This document shows positions 51,324 to 56,721 of a stretch of DNA of 56,721 bases, piece after piece. The notes under the pieces were generated by a model. It searched no databases. It had not been told where the DNA came from and worked only from the letters and a program-made list of their open reading frames with translations. Every line of letters starts with the position of its first letter. The first letter of the stretch is position 1. This DNA comes from CAYSJU01 sp964431495 (GTDB taxonomy: Bacteria > Omnitrophota > Gorgyraeia > Tantalellales > Tantalellaceae), in the NCBI GenBank assembly GCA_964431495.1, contig CAYSJU010000012.1, positions 1 through 56,721 of the forward strand, given 5' to 3'. The position numbers were made by a program, and so were the translations under genes.

Positions 51324-51854
51324 TTATTCCGCTTCGTTCTGACCCTCTTCCTGGGAAACGTTCTTTGCGACCCGGACCTGCGCAGGCCTCAGAAGCCGGC
51401 CGTTCAAGAGATACCCCGCCCGCACTTCTCCCACTATCATCCCGTCGGGATAATCATCGGTCTCAGCAACAGAAACGGCTTCATGCAGATTAGGGTCGAA
51501 CTGTTCGTTCTCGGTTTTGATCTTCTGCGCTCCATTGTCCTCAAGTATCCTGTGAAATTCTTTCTGGACCATCTGTATGCCCTCCATGACCGCCGTTTTA
51601 TCCTCCGCTTTGTCCATGGCCATGAGCGCCATGTCAAAATTATCGACCATGGGAAACAGCTGCGCTATGATATCCTCGTTCGCGAATTTTATGTGGTCGC
51701 TTTTTTCTCTCTCTATCCGTTTCCTGGTATTTTCATAATCCGCGAGGACTTTCAGCCATTTGTTGTAATACTCATCCCTCTCAGCGGCCTTTTGACGGAG
51801 ATCGTCCAGCTCTCCGGCCTGTATTGCTACTTTTTCCTTCTCTTTTTTCTTCAT
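51324..51854 (-). CDS. grpE: Nucleotide-exchange factor GrpE
   Basis: Protein of 176 aa. An N-terminal lysine-rich start and long coiled-coil helix (about 10-60, with KWLKVLADYENTRKRIEREK) lead into the dimer four-helix region (FPMVDNFDMALMAMDK). The C-terminal beta domain is typical of GrpE (FDPNLHEAVSV, then VGEVRAGYLLNGRLLRPAQVRVAK). It releases ADP from DnaK. It lies 92 bp downstream of hrcA and 2 bp upstream of the methyltransferase gene. Confidence 0.96.
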   Translation of the reverse strand: MKKKEKEKVAIQAGELDDLRQKAAERDEYYNKWLKVLADYENTRKRIEREKSDHIKFANEDIIAQLFPMVDNFDMALMAMDKAEDKTAVMEGIQMVQKEFHRILEDNGAQKIKTENEQFDPNLHEAVSVAETDDYPDGMIVGEVRAGYLLNGRLLRPAQVRVAKNVSQEEGQNEAE

Positions 51855-51893
51855 CTTCCCCCCGGTTTCAATGGTTCGGAGTTCATAGTTGGG

Positions 51894-51941
51894 AGTTCGT
51901 AGTTTAAGAAAAAATCACTCTATCTTTGCAGTCTACGAACT
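51894..51941. repeat. Inverted repeat AGTTCGTAG...CTACGAACT between hrcA and grpE
   Basis: Perfect 9-bp arms (51894-51902 and 51933-51941) with a 30-bp spacer, plus nearby partial copies of the AGTTC(A/G)TAGTT word (from 51880) and GGAACTAA (to 51950). It could form a stem in the hrcA-grpE mRNA that separates hrcA from the rest, or be a short dispersed repeat. Confidence 0.5.
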
Positions 51942-51946
51942 AGGAA

Positions 51947-52987
51947 CTAATTAAATTCCTCGAGTTTAAAACTTATAAGATCCGACAGGTACCTCACTGT
52001 TTTAAGGACATTGTCGTATTCCATCCTGGTCGGCCCAATGACACCGATGCGCCCGACCGTATTCCCGTGTAATCCGTATCCGGCGGTTATGACACTGCAT
52101 TCCCGTAGCGCGTCGAATTCGTTCTCTCTTCCGATATAGACCCTTACGCCCCTGTAAGGCAGCTCCCTCCGCATAAGGGAGCTGATCTCTCTTCTGTTCG
52201 AGAATATCCGGAGCATGCGGCGGGTCAGTGCCAGGTCCATGAATTCCGGCTCTTCCGCGAAATAATCCAATCCTTCCCAGTATATCTCGTTCTCGATGTC
52301 CTGCTCGACTATGTCGTTGATTATAGCCCGAGCGGATCTTGCCATGCTTACAAGCTCTTTATTCTCGCTTTCTCCTCCGACAATATCCTTAAGTTCCGCC
52401 GGAATGCTTGAAATAGTCGTCTCGGCGTAATTCGTGTTGATGAAGTTGGCGATCTTTTCAAGGTCGACCTTCTCCAGGTCCTTATCGATGCTGATTATGT
52501 AATTTTTGACAGCGTTTGTCATTGTGACAAGGACGGCCAGAACCGCCTCGGCTCTTATCTTCACCAGCTCAAGGTGTTTAAGATAAAAATTGCCGATGCT
52601 CGGCCACATGACTACGCCGGCGTGGTGCAGCTCCCTGCTGATAAGGAAAGACGTCTTTTCAATAACGTCTTTAATGCTTTTTATGCGACCGGTATATTCC
52701 CATGCCAGTCGTTCCGCTTTCTTTTTCTCCACCTCAAGCCTGTTCTTCGCAAAATCCACGTACTTCCTGTATCCACGATCTGTTGGAACACGTCCGGCCG
52801 AGGTGTGCGGCTGTTCGATATCCCCCGCCTCTTCCAGTTCCCCCATAATGTTCCTGACAGTCGCGCTGGAAATACTGTTTCCCATGTTCCTGGTAACGGA
52901 TTTTGAGCTTACAGGAACGGCATCGGATACAAATATCTTAATAATATGCGTTAAGACCCGAAAATTTCTTTCTTCTTTCTTATTCAT
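51947..52987 (-). CDS. hrcA: Heat-inducible transcription repressor HrcA
   Basis: Protein of about 346 aa. It has an N-terminal winged-helix domain (residues 5-75, with VSSKSVTR as recognition region and SATVRNIMGELEEAGDIEQPHTSAGRVPTDRGYRKYV, the HrcA signature). GAF-like and dimerisation domains follow, ending in VIGPTRMEYDNVLKTVRYLSDLI. I use ATG 52987. A longer frame to 53056 begins inside the CIRCE operator and cannot be the translated start if the promoter is as mapped. HrcA binds CIRCE and is released on heat shock when GroEL is titrated, so this operon is autoregulated. Confidence 0.95.
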   Translation of the reverse strand: MNKKEERNFRVLTHIIKIFVSDAVPVSSKSVTRNMGNSISSATVRNIMGELEEAGDIEQPHTSAGRVPTDRGYRKYVDFAKNRLEVEKKKAERLAWEYTGRIKSIKDVIEKTSFLISRELHHAGVVMWPSIGNFYLKHLELVKIRAEAVLAVLVTMTNAVKNYIISIDKDLEKVDLEKIANFINTNYAETTISSIPAELKDIVGGESENKELVSMARSARAIINDIVEQDIENEIYWEGLDYFAEEPEFMDLALTRRMLRIFSNRREISSLMRRELPYRGVRVYIGRENEFDALRECSVITAGYGLHGNTVGRIGVIGPTRMEYDNVLKTVRYLSDLISFKLEEFN

Positions 52988-53045
52988 GTTAATCATAATA
53001 AGTCTTATAATACTGATTTGCGTTGTTCTTAAAACACCACCCTGT

Positions 53046-53072
53046 TTAGCACTCACTGGGTTCGAGTGCTAA
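53046..53072 (-). promoter_or_regulatory. CIRCE operator (HrcA binding site)
   Basis: A perfect inverted repeat TTAGCACTC-N9-GAGTGCTAA, the classical CIRCE consensus with no mismatch. It begins directly after the -10 element and covers the predicted transcription start. Confidence 0.97.
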
Positions 53073-53100
53073 ATTATATCACCCTTTTTGAGTTTGTCAA
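53073..53100 (-). promoter_or_regulatory. Sigma-70 promoter of the hrcA-grpE-dnaK-dnaJ operon
   Basis: Minus-strand reading: TTGACA (53095-53100), a 16-bp spacer, then TATAAT (53073-53078). Both hexamers match consensus, and the CIRCE abuts the -10. So a strong vegetative promoter is held off by HrcA. No alternative heat-shock sigma site was seen. Confidence 0.88.
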
Positions 53101-53132
53101 GGATTATGTTAAGGTGTGAGTAAGAGCGCTGG

Positions 53133-53166
53133 GATGCTCGATTTTCGATGTTTGATACTCGATGCT
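53133..53166. repeat. Dispersed-type repeat between hrcA and hflX
   Basis: A run of GATGCTCGATTTTCGATG, then TTTGATACTCGATGCT, made of degenerate TCGAT/CTCGAT units in the 74-bp stretch between the hrcA promoter and the hflX stop. Its first 17 bases match the copy inside the wbpE-type gene (24593-24609) except for one base. Confidence 0.6.
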
Positions 53167-53174
53167 AGGGGGTT

Positions 53175-54473
53175 CTACTTCTCTTTTCCTGAGCCCTCTT
53201 GAAGCTTTCTGAAAATGGAATATTTGACCTCTTTAGGGACCCGGGCCTTTATATACACGCCTTTATCCCGGTATTCCTCCTTGCGAACAGTCCCTTTCTC
53301 GCGTATGACCTTCATGAGCGCGTAATGTTTATGGGGCATGGTCAGTTCTATATCCTCCATATCCTCCTGAATATGATTAATGACCCTGTCAAATATTTCA
53401 GAAAAACCCTCTTTTTTTAAAGCAGATATGATCACGGGGCCCTGGAAGCGACGCGTTATGCGTTCGCGTTCGTTTTTATCCGGGACCGTATCCGACTTGT
53501 TCAATATCGTAAAGACGGGTCTGTCCTTTATCCCGAGCTGGTCAAGCACTTCATAAACAGAATCTCCCTGCAGTTCCCTGCGGGGATCGCTCATATCGAT
53601 AATATGGAAAAGTATATCCGCGCCCACTACTTCTTCAAGCGTGGCCTTGAAACTTTCGATCAGATGATGTGGCAGGTCCTGCAGGAACCCTACGGTATCC
53701 GAGACAAGGACCACCTGGCTGTTGGGCAGGGTCACCTTCCTTACTGTGGGGTCCAGGGTGCTGAAAAACTGATTTTTTACGGGGACATTCGAACCGGTAA
53801 GCGCGTTGAACAGGGTGGATTTCCCTGAATTCGTATACCCCACAAGCGCGATCGTCAGCATGGAGAACTTCCCGCGCTGGCCCCTTCTCAGATCACGCTG
53901 GCCGGTTATCTCTTTCAGTGACCTTTTTAATTTCGAGATGCGTTCACGCACGCGGCGGCGATCCACCTCCAGCTTCTGTTCGCCGGGCCCCCTTGTCCCA
54001 AGGCCGCCGCCAAGCCGTGAAAGCTGTATCCCCTTGCCAGACAAACGCGGCAATAGATACACCAGCTGGGCCAATTCAACCTGGACCTTGCCTTCACTGG
54101 ATGTCGCCCTGTGCGCGAATATGTCAAGAATAAGCTGTGTCCTGTCTATGGTCTTGACCTCTATGACCTCTTCCAGATTCTTCTGTTGGGAAGGAGACAG
54201 GTCATTGCTGAAGATCACGACATCCGCTCCGAGCTCAAGCGCAAGCCCGGTTATCTCCTGGACCTTTCCCTTGCCCACCAGAAGGTTCGGGGTAAGTGTC
54301 CGCCTGCGGCACGTCACTTCACCGACTATTTCCACACCGGATGATTTCGCCAGGTTCCGGAGTTCCATGAGCCGGTCCTCAAGGCTCCATGAAGTCTTCC
54401 CAATGTGGTCTATTGTTACCAGAAGCGCCTTTTCGGCTTTTTTCGTCGTATTATAATACCGTGGCTTATTCAT
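53175..54473 (-). CDS. hflX: Ribosome-associated GTPase HflX
   Basis: Protein of 432 aa. The N-terminal HflX domain has RRTLTPNLLVGKGKVQEI, FSNDLSPSQQKNLEE and RTQLILDIFA. A coiled linker follows with GGGLGTRGPGEQKLEVDRR. The G domain has G1 GYTNSGKST, G3 DTVGFLQDLPHHLIESF, G4 NKSD and G5 SALKK. It splits or rescues stalled ribosomes, notably under heat stress, which fits its place next to the chaperone operon. Its start overlaps miaA by 8 bp. Confidence 0.97.
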   Translation of the reverse strand: MNKPRYYNTTKKAEKALLVTIDHIGKTSWSLEDRLMELRNLAKSSGVEIVGEVTCRRRTLTPNLLVGKGKVQEITGLALELGADVVIFSNDLSPSQQKNLEEVIEVKTIDRTQLILDIFAHRATSSEGKVQVELAQLVYLLPRLSGKGIQLSRLGGGLGTRGPGEQKLEVDRRRVRERISKLKRSLKEITGQRDLRRGQRGKFSMLTIALVGYTNSGKSTLFNALTGSNVPVKNQFFSTLDPTVRKVTLPNSQVVLVSDTVGFLQDLPHHLIESFKATLEEVVGADILFHIIDMSDPRRELQGDSVYEVLDQLGIKDRPVFTILNKSDTVPDKNERERITRRFQGPVIISALKKEGFSEIFDRVINHIQEDMEDIELTMPHKHYALMKVIREKGTVRKEEYRDKGVYIKARVPKEVKYSIFRKLQEGSGKEK

Positions 54474-55383
54474 TCACGTATCTTAAAATATCCTCCACAA
54501 TTTCCGTAACGTCACGGCCGGCATTGATCCACTTGACCCTCTTATCCGATCTGAACCACGTGAGCTGCCTCTTTGCATACCTCCGGGTCTTCTTTTTCAG
54601 CTCTTCCCGGGCCTCATCAAGTCCCACGTCCCCTTCCAGATAAGAGCCGACCTCTTTTATACCAAGTGCTTTTCCCGCTGTCCTGCTCAATCCTTTTTTT
54701 CTCAGTTCCCTGACCTCTTCAACAAGGCCCTCATCGAACATCCTGTCCACTGTCCCGTTTATGCGCCCGTAAAGCGACACCCTCTCCAGCTCCATCCCGA
54801 ATATCCTGCAGTCATACTTATCCCCGATCCCGGCTGTCTCCTTCTTCTTATCATGGATGGTCTCACCGGTAAGCTCGTAGACCTCAAGGGCCCGGATTAT
54901 CCGCTTTACGTCATTCGGATGCAGGTCGGCCGCGGTCTCCGGATCCACCTCTTCAAGCCTTTTATGCAGATATACCTCCCCTTTTTCTTCCGCTTCTTTT
55001 TTAAGCGCTTCCCTTAATCCTTCATCCTTCGGGGGGGAGAAAAATATCCCGTCAACGAGAGCCTTCACGTAAAGCCCCGTTCCTCCGGCGACCACCGGTA
55101 TCCTGCCCCTGGACAAAATATCCTCGATAGCCTCTTCGGCTTCCTCGGCAAATCGGGCCGCGTTATATTCTTCTTCAGGCGATACGCATCTTGCCAGATA
55201 TGCTGGGACATCTTCTGCTCTCTCAGCAGCAGGCGCGCGGGTTATGATGTCCATATCTTTGTAAACTTGCATGGAATCGCAGGAAATGATCTCGCCGTCC
55301 AGCCTCCGTGCCAGGCCCAGGGCAACTTCAGTTTTACCGGAGGAGGTCGGGCCGACTATGAATATAACTGTAGGGTTATTCAT
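54466..55383 (-). CDS. miaA: tRNA dimethylallyltransferase
   Basis: Protein of 305 aa from ATG 55383 (8-bp overlap with miaB); an upstream TTG at 55398 is less likely. Seen: P-loop GPTSSGKTEVAL, the DSMQVYKDMDI motif, the GGTGLYVKALVDG segment and the C-terminal TRRYAKRQLTWFR. It adds a dimethylallyl group to A37 of tRNAs reading UNN codons, making i6A. miaB lies directly upstream and modifies the product, so the pair forms the complete ms2i6A pathway. Confidence 0.97.
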   Translation of the reverse strand: MNNPTVIFIVGPTSSGKTEVALGLARRLDGEIISCDSMQVYKDMDIITRAPAAERAEDVPAYLARCVSPEEEYNAARFAEEAEEAIEDILSRGRIPVVAGGTGLYVKALVDGIFFSPPKDEGLREALKKEAEEKGEVYLHKRLEEVDPETAADLHPNDVKRIIRALEVYELTGETIHDKKKETAGIGDKYDCRIFGMELERVSLYGRINGTVDRMFDEGLVEEVRELRKKGLSRTAGKALGIKEVGSYLEGDVGLDEAREELKKKTRRYAKRQLTWFRSDKRVKWINAGRDVTEIVEDILRYVNE

Positions 55384-56721
55384 TGTCCTTTTCAACAAGT
55401 TCGCCCTTCAGGGTATGAGGGCTAACACTCTTTACGCGCACTAATACAAGCTGCCCCACCAGATCGCTATCCCCTGGAAAAACACAAGAAATGTTGTTCC
55501 TGGTCTTACCAACAAGTTCCTTATCCGACATGCGGCTTTTGCCTTCCGCCAGAACTTCCTGCACGCTGTCTATCATTTCCTTATTCTTAGCGTGGGAGAT
55601 CTTCCTCTGGATGTCCAGTAATTCCTTGTTCCTCTCTTTTTTCACTTCTTCGGGAATATTATCCACCAGACACGATGAGATCGCCGGCGGCCGCGGAGAG
55701 TATTTGAAGATGAACGCGGAATTGCATCCGATCTCCTCCATTGCCTTCCTGGTGTCATTTTGATCTTTTTCTCCTTCGGACGGAAACCCCACAATAATAT
55801 CCGTAGTCACCCCTGCCCCGGGCAACATCTCCCGCAGCAGGTCTATCCTGGCCCGGTAATCTTCAGCAGTGTATTTTCTGTTCATGAGGTCAAGTATCTT
55901 ATTGGATCCGGACTGAAGCGGCAGATGTATATGTTCGCATACTTTATCAAGATCACGCATGGCCCTGAAAAGGCTTTTTCCGGCGTCCTTCGGATGGCTG
56001 GTAACGAACCGGATCCTTTCTATGCCTTTTATTTTGTTCGCGGCCTCCAGCAGCTCAGGGAAATCTATCTTCTGTGACAGGCCCCTGCCGTAAGAATTAA
56101 CGTTCTGTCCCAGAAGAGTGACTTCCTTGAATCCCCTGTCAGCGAGAGCCTTTATCTCTTTGAGAATATCTTTTTTGGGGCGAGAGACCTCTCTACCCCT
56201 CACGTGCGGCACGATACAATAGGAACAAAAATTATTACAACCGTACATGATATTGACGAACGCGGAGAAACTTCCTGCACGGTAAACCGGATTCGGCCCT
56301 TTTACCGGCCGTTTAATATTGTTTACGGCGATCACTTTCTGGTGGGTGAACGTCTGCTCCAGCAGTTCCGGTATATTGTAGATATTGCTCGCTCCGACGA
56401 CTATATCCAGGTGCGGGAACTCCTTTAAAAGAAGCTCGCCGTGCCGCTTGGCCATACATCCCAAAACCCCGATCTTCAGATCCGGTTCCTTTTTCTTGCG
56501 GGAAACAAGCTTCTCGAGATTCCCCACAACCCTGTCCTCTGCGTGCTGCCGCACGCTGCAGGTGTTGAAGAGAACGACCTCCGCCTTTTCAGGCGTATCA
56601 ACAAGCTCATATCCTTTTTCCAGGAGCATCCCCGCGATGAGCTCGGAATCCCGCTCGTTCATCTGGCATCCGAAGGTACGCAAAAGTATACGCTTTCCGT
56701 GCCCCGGCTTGTCTTTATTTT
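55376..56721 (-). CDS. miaB: tRNA-2-methylthio-N6-dimethylallyladenosine synthase, 5' end missing
   Basis: The frame is open to the window edge (first visible residues NKDKPGHGKRILLRTFGCQM), so only the extreme N-terminus is lost. Domains: UPF0004 with the three cysteines in TFGCQMN, FNTCSVR and GVLGCMAKR (auxiliary cluster); radical SAM with CNNFCSYCIVPHVRGREVSR; C-terminal TRAM (LVGQLVLVRVKSV). It methylthiolates i6A37 of tRNA. A TTG close to the conserved TFGCQMN could be read as a start, but family members begin further upstream, supporting truncation by the edge. Confidence 0.96.
   Translation of the reverse strand, partial: NKDKPGHGKRILLRTFGCQMNERDSELIAGMLLEKGYELVDTPEKAEVVLFNTCSVRQHAEDRVVGNLEKLVSRKKKEPDLKIGVLGCMAKRHGELLLKEFPHLDIVVGASNIYNIPELLEQTFTHQKVIAVNNIKRPVKGPNPVYRAGSFSAFVNIMYGCNNFCSYCIVPHVRGREVSRPKKDILKEIKALADRGFKEVTLLGQNVNSYGRGLSQKIDFPELLEAANKIKGIERIRFVTSHPKDAGKSLFRAMRDLDKVCEHIHLPLQSGSNKILDLMNRKYTAEDYRARIDLLREMLPGAGVTTDIIVGFPSEGEKDQNDTRKAMEEIGCNSAFIFKYSPRPPAISSCLVDNIPEEVKKERNKELLDIQRKISHAKNKEMIDSVQEVLAEGKSRMSDKELVGKTRNNISCVFPGDSDLVGQLVLVRVKSVSPHTLKGELVEKDNE

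Noticed and set aside
52988..53056. Upstream start for hrcA at 53056
   Set aside because: It lies inside the CIRCE, at or before the predicted transcription start, and the extra residues do not resemble HrcA.
53133..53166. CRISPR-like or minisatellite array
   Set aside because: The units are only 6-8 bp and degenerate, there are no spacers, and no cas gene is in the window.

Overview
The window is 56.7 kb of a single-polarity chromosome segment: every gene I can support lies on the minus strand, so transcription runs from high to low coordinates. It suggests an uncultured diderm bacterium. It has an LptD-type outer-membrane protein, a class-I heat-shock operon under a CIRCE operator, and a very large cell-surface sugar locus. 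A 100-N scaffold gap with duplicated flanks says the sequence is an assembled draft, probably metagenomic. The gene mix fits Candidatus Omnitrophota (OP3) or a related PVC-side lineage. That placement is inference from gene content, not from any marker I could test.

Right end, 56.7-38.3 kb (housekeeping): miaB (5' end cut off by the window edge), miaA and hflX overlap one another. Then comes a near-consensus sigma-70 promoter with a perfect CIRCE, driving hrcA, grpE, a class I SAM methyltransferase, dnaK and dnaJ. The methyltransferase is visibly AT-rich and sits between grpE and dnaK, where no such gene normally belongs. Downstream are fmdB-like, vanZ-like, DUF1015 and accD genes. A separately promoted group follows: an orphan MalK/UgpC-type ABC ATPase, two membrane-bound diguanylate cyclases and lptD.

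Middle, 38.3-24 kb (sugar-nucleotide synthesis): a strong extended -10 promoter precedes ugd. It is followed with almost no spacing by rmlC, a CDP-tyvelose-epimerase-like SDR, rmlA, rmlB, rmlD, a wbpA-type dehydrogenase, a wbpP-type 4-epimerase, a UDP-xylose synthase and gmd. Next is a carbamoyltransferase / SxtJ / DUF5989 / SGNH-hydrolase module that includes a 52-residue gene, then wbpE- and wbpI-type genes.

Left part, 24-2 kb (assembly and decoration): wbpB- and wbpD-type genes complete the UDP-ManNAc3NAcA route with wbpA, wbpE and wbpI. They are interleaved with four GT2 glycosyltransferases, four polytopic GT-C glycosyltransferases, a YfhO protein, two B12-binding-type radical SAM enzymes, one SPASM-type radical SAM enzyme, a WbpG/PseA-type amidotransferase and a flippase-like membrane protein. 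GT2, radical SAM and GT-C genes alternate. This suggests polyprenyl-phosphate-linked sugars made in the cytoplasm, transferred outside by GT-C enzymes, with radical-SAM modification of a sugar, lipid or aglycone.

Far left, 2 kb-1: a small excisionase-type HTH regulator has its own promoter, with three 10-bp tandem operator-like repeats upstream. It precedes legB and legC (cut by the edge), the likely start of a legionaminic-acid-type nonulosonate pathway.

No tRNA, rRNA, CRISPR array, transposase or phage gene was recognised. Several short dispersed-repeat-like sequences were found. One lies inside the wbpE-type coding sequence in frame and has a near-copy between hrcA and hflX. No stretch of more than about 160 bases lacks a gene.
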